From NCBI RefSeq assembly GCF_900094705.1, contig NZ_FMAR01000004.1, positions 124,001 through 188,000 of the forward strand: a stretch of 64,000 nucleotides of DNA, given 5' to 3'. Shown here one piece after another: positions 17,061 to 26,009 of the stretch (position 1 is the first letter of the stretch; each line of letters opens with the position of its first letter). The notes under the pieces were generated by a model. The model searched no databases. It worked only from the letters and a program-made list of their open reading frames with translations, and was not told where the DNA came from. The DNA comes from Chitinophaga costaii. Its GTDB lineage: Bacteria; Bacteroidota; Bacteroidia; Chitinophagales; Chitinophagaceae. The translations under genes and the position numbers were made by a program.

Positions 17061-19025
17061 ATGGCCAGCAAAGGAAAAAAGAGCAACAGCAAACAAACTA
17101 GCGAACCCGTATCTTCCGGGATCATTCCCTTTTCCCGCTTCACCGAGTTCGATATCGCCCTGTTTGGAGAAGGCAGGCATTACAGGCTGTATGAAAAATT
17201 TGGCGCCCACACCGTAACCCATGAAGGGCTGGCCGGCACCTCCTTTGCCGTATGGGCACCCAATGCCAAAAGTGTAAGCGTAGTAGGCGATTTTAACGAC
17301 TGGAACCCTAAAAGTCATGTATTGCTGCCCCGTTGGGACCGCAGTGGCATTTGGGAAGGGATGGTGGCCGGTGTGGGCCTGGGTGTGAAATACAAGTACT
17401 TCATTCTATCCACCACCGGCGAGCAAATATATAAAGGCGATCCGTATGCCAACGAGTGGGAATTGCGTCCTAAAACCGCGTCGGTAACGACTACCCTCGA
17501 ATATAAGTGGAAAGATAAAAAGTGGATGAAGGACCGCTACAAGAAAAACAGCTTGCAAAGCCCCATGTCGGTGTATGAAGTACACTTAGGAAGCTGGCGG
17601 CGCCCGGATCTGAACAATCATGAAGTGTTTTATTCCTACCAGGAGATCACCGAGATGCTAGTGCCTTACGTGGCCGGAATGGGCTTTACGCACGTAGAGC
17701 TGATGCCCATCATGGAACACCCGTTTGATGGTTCCTGGGGCTATCAGATAACCGGTTATTTTGCGCCTACCAGCCGTTATGGTTCACCAATTGCATTCAT
17801 GGCCATGGTAGATGCCTTTCACCAGGCAGGCGTGGGCGTGATCCTCGATTGGGTGCCATCCCATTTCCCCTACGATGAACACGGGCTGTACCGTTTCGAC
17901 GGATCGTATGTGTACGAATCTGAAGATTTGCGCAAGGGGTATCATCCTGATTGGAACTCTTATATTTTTAATTACGCCCGCAACGAAGTAAAGGCCTTCC
18001 TGACCAGCAATGCCGTGTTCTGGCTGGATAAATTTCATATAGACGGCCTGCGGGTAGATGCCGTGGCATCCGTTATTCACCTAAACTATTCGCGGCCCGC
18101 CGGCACCTGGGAACCCAATGTGCACGGCGGCCCGGAAAACCTGGAGGCTATTACCTTTCTCCAGGATATGAATACCTATATCTACGACCAGTTTCCCGAT
18201 GTGCAGATGATAGCCGAAGAATCTACCTCATTTTATGGGGTGTCTAGGCCTGTATTTTCCGGAGGGCTTGGGTTTGGGCAAAAATGGATGATGGGCTGGA
18301 TGAATGATACCCTGCGTTATTTTAAAACCGATCCATTATACCGCAAGGTGTTGCAGGATCAATTCAGTTTTAGCATTGCCTATGCATTTTCCGAAAACTT
18401 TATGCTTCCCCTAAGCCATGATGAAGTAGTACATGGCAAATCGTCCTTACTTTATAAAATGCCGGGCGACGATTGGCAGAAATTCGCCAACCTGCGCACC
18501 ATGTACACGTATATGTTTACCCATCCTGGTACCAAACTGCTTTTCATGGGCGGTGAATTTGGGCAAACGGGGGAGTGGGATTATAAAGCCGAATTGTACT
18601 GGAACCTGCTGCAATATGCACCGCACGAGGGTTTGCAGCATTACGTAAAGGCCTTGAACCAACTCTACACTACCCATCCCGGACTGTATGAAAAACAATT
18701 TGAGTTCGAAGGATTTGAGTGGGTGAACATCCATGATTACGATAACAGCGTGATCGCCTATGCACGGCATGGGAAAATGGAGAAAGACCAATTACTGATT
18801 GTGTTAAATATGACACCGGTACCCCGACTGCAATATCCCCTTGGGCTGCGGGAGGAAGGCACTTGGGAGGTAGTGCTGAACAGCGACGACAATATGTACG
18901 GCGGCAGTGGCGTAGGCAATACGGCACCCATAAAAACCGAAGCAGCGTTCTATAACGGCCAGCCCTTTAAACTCACCCTGGACGCCCCGCCATTGGGGGC
19001 TTTGGTGCTAAAGAAAAAGAAATAG
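17061..19025 (+). CDS. glgB: 1,4-alpha-glucan branching enzyme GlgB
   Basis: Starting at ATG 17061 the protein is 654 aa; an in-frame upstream extension to 16986 looks non-coding. An N-terminal CBM48 (FAVWAPNAKSVSVVGDFNDW) precedes a GH13 barrel. Catalytic residues are the nucleophile Asp333 in DGLRVDAVAS, the acid/base Glu386 in AEES and Asp454 in LSHDEVVHG. The enzyme makes alpha-1,6 branches in glycogen in the cytoplasm. No other glg genes adjoin it, although a GH31 alpha-glucosidase lies 3 kb away. A 12-bp-arm palindrome-like segment (CCGGCCTGGCCGG, about 16990) precedes the start. Confidence 0.95.
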   Translation: MASKGKKSNSKQTSEPVSSGIIPFSRFTEFDIALFGEGRHYRLYEKFGAHTVTHEGLAGTSFAVWAPNAKSVSVVGDFNDWNPKSHVLLPRWDRSGIWEGMVAGVGLGVKYKYFILSTTGEQIYKGDPYANEWELRPKTASVTTTLEYKWKDKKWMKDRYKKNSLQSPMSVYEVHLGSWRRPDLNNHEVFYSYQEITEMLVPYVAGMGFTHVELMPIMEHPFDGSWGYQITGYFAPTSRYGSPIAFMAMVDAFHQAGVGVILDWVPSHFPYDEHGLYRFDGSYVYESEDLRKGYHPDWNSYIFNYARNEVKAFLTSNAVFWLDKFHIDGLRVDAVASVIHLNYSRPAGTWEPNVHGGPENLEAITFLQDMNTYIYDQFPDVQMIAEESTSFYGVSRPVFSGGLGFGQKWMMGWMNDTLRYFKTDPLYRKVLQDQFSFSIAYAFSENFMLPLSHDEVVHGKSSLLYKMPGDDWQKFANLRTMYTYMFTHPGTKLLFMGGEFGQTGEWDYKAELYWNLLQYAPHEGLQHYVKALNQLYTTHPGLYEKQFEFEGFEWVNIHDYDNSVIAYARHGKMEKDQLLIVLNMTPVPRLQYPLGLREEGTWEVVLNSDDNMYGGSGVGNTAPIKTEAAFYNGQPFKLTLDAPPLGALVLKKKK

Positions 19026-19041
19026 GAAACTGTACTTAGAG

Positions 19042-19071
19042 AAGGCTTTACCACGCGGGTACAGCCTTTTT
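19042..19071 (+). terminator. Terminator after glgB
   Basis: AAGGCT..ACC pairs with GGT..AGCCTT and ends in five Ts. Confidence 0.8.
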
Positions 19072-19385
19072 GGGTAGTAGTCTGGGATATCATTTCATAG
19101 GTGCCACCATTTCCCGGCCAGGACATTTTCCGCTGAAAATACCAAGCAACGGCTGGCATACGTTATAAATAACTGGTAGAAAAAACATCATCAGCAATTT
19201 AGCCAAACATGCACTACCGGATATAAAAATTTTAAGCAGTTTTAAACCTTGCGGGGCGCGCCGCATCTAAAAAAATTGTTCCTGCAAAGGACTTATAGTG
19301 AAGCTTACATTGAAACACCAGTTACTTATTATGCAATAAACCATAACACCTTTATTAACCATTTCATTATTTTAAAACCTAGTGT
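19072..19385. other. Non-coding gap before the DUF4382 gene
   Basis: I see no gene, repeat or consensus promoter here. The last 100 nt are AT-rich and should contain the DUF4382 promoter, but no clean TAnnTTTG box was found. Confidence 0.5.
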
Positions 19386-20267
19386 ATGCAACTCCAACTC
19401 CGCGCCTGGCCGCTGGCCCTGGTGGCGCTTTTACTCATGGGCCTTTGTGCCTGTAACAAAAATGAAAGTGCAGCCGGCAATGCTCCGGATGCAAACCACC
19501 AAAAACTAAACATCTACCTCTCGGATGATCCTGCTTATTTCGATGCGGTGAACCTGGACATTCGTGCTGTGGAGGTACTGGTAGATACCTGTACGACCGA
19601 TAGCAGCCAGTTGAGCAACCAGCCCAATCGTTGTGGGTGGGACAATGGTCAGTGGGATCACCAACATTGCACTGTGTGGGATACGTTGGCCATCCGTGCT
19701 GGAGTATACAACCTGCTGGACCTGCGCAATGGTACCGACACCCTGCTGGGCGATGGGAATGTTATAAAAGGTGATGTAACCCGTATCCGCATCACCATTG
19801 GCGATAACAACAGCCTGGTGAAAGACAGCGTAACTTATCCGCTGTATACCTGGAGTGGGCAGCACAAGGTAATCATCAACTTGCGCCGTAGTGATTGGGA
19901 AAACTTTTCTTCGGGCAGCTACCGCCTCTGGCTGGATTTTGATGTAAACCATTCTGTACTGGAAATTTTCAGGGGACACTTTATTCTTAATCCTTTTATT
20001 CGTGTATTCATCCCTAATCAATTTGGTTCCATCAGTGGCAATGTAGGGCCGGATGCGGCACAACCGGTAATATCGCTTTATGGCGCCACCGATACCCTGT
20101 ACGCCATTCCCTGGAGAGGGGGCGACTTCTCTATCCGGGGCGTAACGGAAGGCACTTATAGCCTCTATGTCAATGCCTCGAATGGGTACAGCGATACAAC
20201 GATTGCTAACATAGCTATCAAAGGAGGCGAAACGACCAAATTGCCCAAAATTACCCTGCATAAATAA
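19386..20267 (+). CDS. DUF4382 lipoprotein
   Basis: A 293-aa lipoprotein: the signal peptide ends in LCAC, giving the lipidated cysteine near residue 22. The mature part begins with a beta-sandwich typical of DUF4382: LNIYLSDDPAYFDAVNLDIR, VLVDTC, then WDTLAIRAGVYNLLDLRNG and ITIGDNNSLV. The last 80 residues resemble a carboxypeptidase-regulatory-like beta-sandwich (GSISGNVGPDAAQPVISLYG...GVTEGTYSLYV). Function is unknown; similar proteins are envelope lipoproteins. It is monocistronic, ending at a terminator. Confidence 0.85.
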   Translation: MQLQLRAWPLALVALLLMGLCACNKNESAAGNAPDANHQKLNIYLSDDPAYFDAVNLDIRAVEVLVDTCTTDSSQLSNQPNRCGWDNGQWDHQHCTVWDTLAIRAGVYNLLDLRNGTDTLLGDGNVIKGDVTRIRITIGDNNSLVKDSVTYPLYTWSGQHKVIINLRRSDWENFSSGSYRLWLDFDVNHSVLEIFRGHFILNPFIRVFIPNQFGSISGNVGPDAAQPVISLYGATDTLYAIPWRGGDFSIRGVTEGTYSLYVNASNGYSDTTIANIAIKGGETTKLPKITLHK

Positions 20268-20288
20268 CCGCTTCTTTTTGAATGGAAC

Positions 20289-20335
20289 CGGCCTGCAGGC
20301 CTTTGCCCCATGGGCAGGGTCTGCGGGCCGTTTTT
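20289..20335 (+). terminator. Terminator after the DUF4382 gene
   Basis: CGGCCTGCAG pairs with CTGCGGGCCG, with additional CCC/GGG pairing in the loop, followed by five Ts. Confidence 0.82.
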
Positions 20336-20431
20336 ATGCTGGGAGAGCTACATTTAGCCAATGAGAGCCAGAAGTTTTCCTCTAAATAAATTGATTAATA
20401 ATACTTTAAAGTTTAATAATTTAGTGGCGAC

Positions 20432-20469
20432 TGAATGAATAAAATGAATAGATTATATTTATAAATGGA
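20432..20469 (+). repeat. Left copy of a shared upstream element
   Basis: TGAATGAATAAAATGAATAG plus ATT recurs in inverted orientation at 21720-21742 with 22 of 23 bases identical. Similarity continues for about 14 nt with small gaps. It points toward the 40-aa ORF at 20571, ending about 100 nt before it. Confidence 0.75.
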
Positions 20470-20570
20470 TTATTATATTGTGTTTAATCCGAATGAAGAG
20501 ATCCTTAGCAGGCTAATAATGCCCCAGCCTAGTATGTGAAAACCAATGTTCGTCACCTAAGATCATTACT

Positions 20571-20693
20571 ATGAAAACCTATATTAAATCAGCCGTATCC
20601 GAAGAGTTATACTTATATGGTATATGGAGAGTACTATGTGTGCTGTGTATATTTGGCGCGCTGTGCTTTTTTTATTTTAATATACTGGTATAG
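20571..20693 (+). CDS. Small single-helix membrane peptide (40 aa)
   Basis: An ATG frame encodes 40 residues: a soluble N-terminus (MKTYIKSAVSEELYLYGIWR) and a strongly hydrophobic Cys- and Phe-rich helix ending FFYFNILV. It lies alone between the DUF4382 terminator and the convergent DUF4272 gene. The shared 23-bp element is upstream in matching orientation, an argument for a real gene. No Shine-Dalgarno sequence is visible, as is usual here. Function is unknown; a small membrane protein or a toxin-like peptide are possibilities. Confidence 0.55.
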   Translation: MKTYIKSAVSEELYLYGIWRVLCVLCIFGALCFFYFNILV

Positions 20694-20848
20694 GCTGTCC
20701 TAAGGCTATCTGCTAGCCTATTTCAGCGGTCATCATGCCGTTGTGTATGTTACTTTATTATAAAAAATTGCTTGTTGCTATTAGCTGCTTTGCCCCTGTC
20801 TTTTGTTAACTGCAAAAGATCAGGGGCATTAAAATTTAAGAGGGTTGG

Positions 20849-21493
20849 TTAAGGCTTACCTGCCGTAATCCATTTCAGCGCATTGCGGCGTTCATAGAGG
20901 GCCATGGGGTGAAGTTGCTGCACGGTACGGGCACCTTGTTCATAGAGACGGCGCAGGTGCAATACGGCCAGATCGTTAAAAATATATTCGTCCACCAGCT
21001 CTTCCTTTTCCCGGTAGTGGCAATGGTTTATAAAGCCGGCGGTATCGGCATGGAGATGTGGAATGTGGGATAGCAGGGAGGCAATGGGCGCTTCGCTGGC
21101 GGGATCCGGGGATAGGGGTACCAGATCCATAGTCCAGGCCAGGATGTAAGCGCCTTCCAGGCTCCAACTATATTTAGCCAGGGTTCTGGCGTCGGTAGCA
21201 TTGCTTTGGAGGAAGGCTTTTTCCTGCGGCGTAAGATAAATGAAAAGCGCTTGTTGCTGTAGCCATATAACAATAGTCCCGCGCTTATCAGGTTTATAAG
21301 CAGCCAGTGACAAAGCATACAATACCAGCATGCGGGCGGCGGCGGAGGAAGCTTCCCGGAAGTGCCATTGAGCAATATCCAAGTAAGATAACACAGTGAT
21401 TTCAAGGTCGGCGATACGGGCAGCATATAGGCGGGCCTCCAGCGCGTTACGCCTGCTTTCTAGGGTATTGGTCCAGGTTAGCAAATCGTTCAT
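20849..21493 (-). CDS. DUF4272 family protein
   Basis: A 214-aa mostly helical cytoplasmic protein. It shows features I associate with DUF4272: EITVLSYLDIAQWHFREASSAAARMLVL, the YSWSLEGAYILAWTMDLV core, and the C-terminal YERRNALKWIT. Length is typical. Function is unknown. The gene is monocistronic and convergent with the 40-aa membrane ORF; both have a copy of the 23-bp element upstream, here about 226 nt before the start codon. Confidence 0.72.
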   Translation of the reverse strand: MNDLLTWTNTLESRRNALEARLYAARIADLEITVLSYLDIAQWHFREASSAAARMLVLYALSLAAYKPDKRGTIVIWLQQQALFIYLTPQEKAFLQSNATDARTLAKYSWSLEGAYILAWTMDLVPLSPDPASEAPIASLLSHIPHLHADTAGFINHCHYREKEELVDEYIFNDLAVLHLRRLYEQGARTVQQLHPMALYERRNALKWITAGKP

Positions 21494-21704
21494 AGGTAAA
21501 CTTGATTATCCTATGCAAGATAAAACACATTCAAATAAATATTTATGGGTGTGCATAAAAGGTGTAAAATGTTTGATGGGCTGCAATAGCAGGCAGGAGC
21601 GGGAATACTGTTGAAAATATTGAATACCCCTTTTAAATACATAAAAATTCTCGTTGCATGGTTAATAATTTGTTATTAAGCAGACTCATTAAATGTTTTT
21701 AAAT

Positions 21705-21742
21705 GGATCATTTTAATAAAATCTATTCATTTTGTTCATTCA
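21705..21742 (-). repeat. Right copy of the shared upstream element
   Basis: Read on the minus strand this carries TGAATGAACAAAATGAATAG plus ATT (core 21720-21742), facing the DUF4272 gene. It differs from the left copy at one of 23 core positions. Confidence 0.75.
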
Positions 21743-21775
21743 ATTAAGCAATGCAATAGCTGGTTTATAAGACTA

Positions 21776-21854
21776 TATATTTGTATTAACTCTAAAGTTG
21801 GCATAGGTTATGAGAAGGCACTGAGATTTCAATCTACAGTGCCTTAATTTTTTT
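21776..21854 (+). ncRNA. Candidate small RNA with promoter box and terminator
   Basis: TATATTTG (21776-21783) is a consensus -7 box. About 30 nt later a long hairpin starts: AAGGCACTG (21815-21823) with CAGTGCCTT (21837-21845), extended by AGATT/AATCT, then a T run to 21854. The predicted transcript is about 65-70 nt and contains only a four-codon frame. No -33 TTG at the right distance was seen. Confidence 0.5.
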
Positions 21855-22021
21855 AGCCCGCTGTGTTACCATGTTTCAGCCTACTGTTATGGCTGCTTTC
21901 CGTATTGATTAAAGAAAGGAAGTTAATGAATGATTGGTAGAAGGTGTTTTCACTTTATACCAAAGGCCATCATCATGCAATGATTTTTGGGATAGAATAT
22001 ACGTGCTTTTTTTTCGATCAT
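21855..22021. other. Non-coding gap
   Basis: Between the candidate small RNA and the GH31 terminator I see no gene or repeat. Confidence 0.5.
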
Positions 22022-22053
22022 AAAAAAAGGCCTGGCAAATGCCGGGCCTTTTT
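22022..22053. terminator. Terminator of the GH31 gene, bidirectional
   Basis: AAAGGCCTGGCA pairs with TGCCGGGCCTTT around AA, with A and T tracts outside. It lies 22 nt beyond the GH31 stop on the minus strand. Confidence 0.88.
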
Positions 22054-22074
22054 GTGAGAAATTTGATCGTGATC

Positions 22075-24468
22075 TTATCGTACAATTAATTCTTCAAACT
22101 TCCTGTCAAGCGGGATTTTCACAATACCTACGGCCAGGTTCCTGGCGGTGAGGGAAAACGCTTTTCCATCTACTACGTATTCCTTGGGAGTAAATGGCAG
22201 ACCGTGAATAATTACTTTCTGGGTTTTATACGTGTTCTTGTATTTGCCATGAAACTTCTTTTTCAATTTAAACTCCTGCGCGTTGGACACCTGGCGGAAG
22301 CGGATGATATTAAACTGGTCGTTTTTATAACCATAATTATCACCGGCGTCTTCATACAAAACGCTGTTGGCCACCTCATCGCTGTAATACACGTTCAGCG
22401 AAAGTTCTGCTACTGCCTGCTCGCCTACATATTGCATTTTCGGGTATTTCGTAAGCACCATACCGGCTTTAACGAACAGGGGGATTTCATCAAGTGGAGT
22501 AGGTATGGTAACGATCTGGCCACCTTCAAATACCTGGTTAGAAAAATAGTAGTACCATTTTCCTGCTGGTAGATATACCGCTTTTTCTTTCATGCCTGCT
22601 TCGCTTACGTGGCTCACCAACAGGGCATCGCCAAACATGAACTCGTCGTTGCGGTGGTGGGTAAGCGGATCGTGCTGCGACACAAATGCGATGGGGCGCA
22701 GCATAGGGGTACCCAGTGTAGAGTATTGCCAGTAGGTGGTATAGAAGTAGGGCAGGAGATGGTAGCGTAGCTGAATAAATTTTTTGACGATGAATTCATA
22801 CTTACTCCCGAAGCTCCAGGGTTCCTGGTTGAAACCGGTTTCATTACTGGCTGAGTGTGTGCGCATGAGGGGGTGAAAGGTGGCCAGTTGTATCCAGCGG
22901 GTGTATAGTTCCCCATCTGGCTCGCCGATGAAACCTCCGATATCACTGCCGGCATGCGATATGCCGCTTACGGCCAGGCGCTGGCATTGCACAGCGGCCA
23001 GCCACAGGTGTTCCCAACTGGCTACGTTGTCGCCCGTCCATACGGAAGTAAACCGTTGTGCACCCGCATAGCAAGAGCGGGTAATGAGGAAAGGACGGTT
23101 GGGCATGAGGTGTTTTTTCATGCCTGCGGCGCTGGCCATGGTCATCAAGTGACCATAAATATTATGGGCTTTACGGTGACTTACTTGTTCGCCGTCGTAG
23201 TCATGGCGTACATCTTCGGGAAAGGTACCCATTTCAAAAACGGCTGGTTCGTTCATATCGTTCCATACACCGCGCACGCCATATTCCACCAAGCTGGCGA
23301 AAAGATCGGCCCACCATTTCCGCACCACGGGGTTGGTAAAATCGGGGAATACGCATTTGCCCGGCCACACATCGCCTTCCATCAGTGCTCCATCGGCCCG
23401 TTTACAGAAATAATTGTTTTTAATACCTTCCTGGTATACAAAATAATCCGGATCTACCTTAATGCCGGGGTCTATAATAACCACGATTTTAAAGCCCATT
23501 TTGGATAGTTCTTTAATAAATGTGGCCGGATCGGGGAAGCCTTCTTTACTCCAGGTGAAGCAGCGGAAGCCTTCCATGTAATCGATGTCCAGGTAAAGTA
23601 CGTCGCAAGGGATCTTTCGTTTGCGGAATTCGGCGGCAATCTCGTTTACGCGTTTGTCGGGGAAGTAGCTCCAGCGGCATTGGTGATAGCCCAGCGTCCA
23701 CAGGGGTGGCAGTTCCGGTGTGCCGGTAATGCGGGTGTAGGATTCTGCTACCTGCAATAGTTCCGGTCCATAAATAAAGTAATAATTCATTTCCCCACCC
23801 CTGGCCCAGAAGCTGGCTACATCATCTCTTTCTTTACCAAAATCGAAGAGGGTGCGGAAGGTATTATCGAAAAATATTCCGTATCCAATGCCATTGTGCA
23901 GGCCATAGTAAAAAGGAATATTGCGATAGAGTGGATCGGTATCTTTCTGGAAGCCATAGGCATCGGTACCATAGTTTTCCAGGCGTTTGCCGCGCAGGTT
24001 CAGTGCGGTGGGTTTATCGCCCAGGCCAAAAAAGGATTCATCTTCCTGGATAATTTTGCTGCAATACACAATTTTACCGCCTTTTTGCAAGTAATATTGC
24101 CAGTGAAAGCCCAATTCGTCCTGGTTAATAATGCGGCCTTCCAGGTCGGTAATGGTGATGCGGAGATTATCTTTAGCGATGAATACCTTAATGGCCGCTG
24201 TTTCTATTTCAAATACTTCTTCAAATTCATGGAGTTGGAAATAAATGGGTGCATCTTCCAGTTTGTGGCTCGTTGCGTAGGAAAATTCCCGCTGGAAAGT
24301 GCCATCTGCGGCGTAACGGAAACGCACAATTTTATCGGTGATGACCCGTACTTCCAGGATGGTTTCGGTGGTGGTAAAATTGAAGTAATTGCCCTCTTGC
24401 TTCCACTCCCGCACGCTGTCGGGAAAGTGTTTGACAGAATATTTACTTGACGAAGTTTCAATTTGCAT
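22075..24468 (-). CDS. GH31 alpha-glucosidase
   Basis: The 797-aa protein is a glycoside hydrolase family 31 enzyme: N-terminal beta-sandwich, (beta/alpha)8 barrel and C-terminal beta-sandwich domains. The nucleophile is Asp404 in WNDMNEP, the acid/base Asp480 in WTGDNVASWEHL, and LPPLWTLGYHQCRW is the substrate-pocket signature. No signal peptide is present, so it should act in the cytoplasm, releasing glucose from alpha-glucosides. The relation to glgB 3 kb away is suggestive only. It is monocistronic on the minus strand. Confidence 0.92.
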   Translation of the reverse strand: MQIETSSSKYSVKHFPDSVREWKQEGNYFNFTTTETILEVRVITDKIVRFRYAADGTFQREFSYATSHKLEDAPIYFQLHEFEEVFEIETAAIKVFIAKDNLRITITDLEGRIINQDELGFHWQYYLQKGGKIVYCSKIIQEDESFFGLGDKPTALNLRGKRLENYGTDAYGFQKDTDPLYRNIPFYYGLHNGIGYGIFFDNTFRTLFDFGKERDDVASFWARGGEMNYYFIYGPELLQVAESYTRITGTPELPPLWTLGYHQCRWSYFPDKRVNEIAAEFRKRKIPCDVLYLDIDYMEGFRCFTWSKEGFPDPATFIKELSKMGFKIVVIIDPGIKVDPDYFVYQEGIKNNYFCKRADGALMEGDVWPGKCVFPDFTNPVVRKWWADLFASLVEYGVRGVWNDMNEPAVFEMGTFPEDVRHDYDGEQVSHRKAHNIYGHLMTMASAAGMKKHLMPNRPFLITRSCYAGAQRFTSVWTGDNVASWEHLWLAAVQCQRLAVSGISHAGSDIGGFIGEPDGELYTRWIQLATFHPLMRTHSASNETGFNQEPWSFGSKYEFIVKKFIQLRYHLLPYFYTTYWQYSTLGTPMLRPIAFVSQHDPLTHHRNDEFMFGDALLVSHVSEAGMKEKAVYLPAGKWYYYFSNQVFEGGQIVTIPTPLDEIPLFVKAGMVLTKYPKMQYVGEQAVAELSLNVYYSDEVANSVLYEDAGDNYGYKNDQFNIIRFRQVSNAQEFKLKKKFHGKYKNTYKTQKVIIHGLPFTPKEYVVDGKAFSLTARNLAVGIVKIPLDRKFEELIVR

Positions 24469-24658
24469 ATATCACATTTTCTGATGCCAAAGGCGGGCAT
24501 GAAATTAATAAAATTTAATGGGTTGGGCAGTTGCTCAAATTTCCCGCGAATAGCCTTGATATTTGGCAGATAAAAGTTGGCAATAAGGTGGTATGGTGTT
24601 GTTATGACAAGTAAGTATCTTCCTCATAAATTTACTTTTTGCTTTAATCTATTATTCC

Positions 24659-24695
24659 GGTGGCGCGCCTTTCCAGGTATGGCCACCTTTTTTTT
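24659..24695 (+). terminator. Orphan plus-strand terminator
   Basis: GGTGGC pairs with GCCACC (24682-24687) and is followed by eight Ts. Both flanking genes are on the minus strand, so no known plus-strand gene uses it. The remainder of 24469-24778 shows no gene. Confidence 0.5.
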
Positions 24696-24778
24696 GCACG
24701 GAGGTGGGTATTTACGATGAAGTTGCTTCCTAATACTTTAAAATACAAATCATTGGGGTAAAATACAACCTGTTTATT

Positions 24779-25879
24779 TTATTCTTCTATTTCCAGTAGG
24801 GCTATTTTGCCATGGCCGCCGGCCAGGATGGCGTGCCGGCCATCACCCAGATTTTTTACGGTATTAAAACCGGCGGAGTTTAGCTTATGCCAATTTTTGC
24901 CGCCATCTTCCGACATACCTGTGCCGGAAGTGCCCGTGGCCACTAACCAATTCGTGGTAATGAAAGTAACGCCGGAGCAGTATCCCCAAGGGGTTGTGGT
25001 GGCTGGCTCCCAGTTGCGTCCGCCATCGTGGGTAAGAGCACAGTTGCCGGTGCGTATAGTATCGTGTGCATAGTCGCCGCCTACTACCACGCCGATTTCC
25101 CGGTTGGCCGAAAAGGCGATGGCAAAGGCACCGGTGGTGGATTGTCCCTGTAGCAAAGGAAGCTCCTTTATTTGCCATCCCTTCCATGCTGGATGATTTA
25201 ATTTATCTGGTGATAAATAGCAAGACAGGCAGGTATCGGCCATGGCGGGCTGGTGACCGCTAATGAAATAACTCTTCGTGCCGCCGGTGATAAAGCAGGG
25301 GATATGGCCAGGTAAAAAAACAATATTGCTATTGCTGGCGGCAAATGCGGCGTCGCCTTCGTGCGCCGGGGGGCGGCCTTCCCGGGGGGCCTGCCAGCTT
25401 TTACCACCATCAAAGGTGTACAGTATCATAAAATGCGCCCCGATAGGGTCGCCCACTGCAAATCCGTATTGGCGATCATCAAATTGCAGGCAATCAAAAA
25501 ATGCTTTTGGGTCGTCATTATAATATTGCTGTTCCCAGGTAATGCCTCCATCTGTAGTGTGCAATAGCCTGGCAGGTGAGCCGGCATTGATCACAAAAGC
25601 TTCTTGATCGCTCCGTGCAGCAATGCTGCGCCAGTCGCAGGAATCGCAGGCAGCGGTGTGCTGCCATTGCCAGCTATGGCCACCATCCAGGCTTCTGCCC
25701 ACCGTACCACCCGTGCCGGATACCCAGATGGTGTGGGCATTCACCACAGACAAGCCCCTGAAACTGGCATTGGTACTGGTGTGTATGGGAGCGATCGTTG
25801 CACGTTGTGCCAAGGCGGATAAGCTGGTGAGCAGCCACGCACCGTTACAAAACAGGTTACGCATACGGTGTAAAGTCAT
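24779..25879 (-). CDS. Secreted Ycf48-like/BNR-repeat propeller protein
   Basis: Starting at ATG 25879 the protein is 366 aa with a signal peptide ending SALAQ. It has five Asp-box (SxDxGxxW) repeats: SLDGGHSW, TTDGGITW, TFDGGKSW, THDGGRNW and SEDGGKNW, spaced like blades of a beta-propeller. The family resembles the photosystem II assembly factor Ycf48/HCF136 and sialidase-type propellers; here it is likely a secreted or periplasmic scaffold. It diverges from the propeller histidine kinase gene. An in-frame TTG seven codons earlier is a less likely start. Confidence 0.82.
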   Translation of the reverse strand: MTLHRMRNLFCNGAWLLTSLSALAQRATIAPIHTSTNASFRGLSVVNAHTIWVSGTGGTVGRSLDGGHSWQWQHTAACDSCDWRSIAARSDQEAFVINAGSPARLLHTTDGGITWEQQYYNDDPKAFFDCLQFDDRQYGFAVGDPIGAHFMILYTFDGGKSWQAPREGRPPAHEGDAAFAASNSNIVFLPGHIPCFITGGTKSYFISGHQPAMADTCLSCYLSPDKLNHPAWKGWQIKELPLLQGQSTTGAFAIAFSANREIGVVVGGDYAHDTIRTGNCALTHDGGRNWEPATTTPWGYCSGVTFITTNWLVATGTSGTGMSEDGGKNWHKLNSAGFNTVKNLGDGRHAILAGGHGKIALLEIEE

Positions 25880-25969
25880 AGGTCGTTGACAGTTTATCAA
25901 AAGTGGAGGATAAACCTGCGCTCAAAGTAAGAAAAATATAAAATGAGTTAAAAGGTTCGCCTAGAATTA

Positions 25970-25977
25970 TATATTTG
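25970..25977 (+). promoter_or_regulatory. -7 box TATATTTG of the propeller kinase
   Basis: TATATTTG matches TAnnTTTG and lies 32 nt before the kinase ATG in the divergent intergenic region. No -33 TTG is clear. Confidence 0.5.
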
Positions 25978-26009
25978 CAAGATAGCTTCACAGACACCTA
26001 TTATATTAC

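Noticed and set aside
24605-24721. 38-codon plus-strand frame
   Set aside because: It spans the terminator hairpin and T tract, unlikely for a coding sequence.
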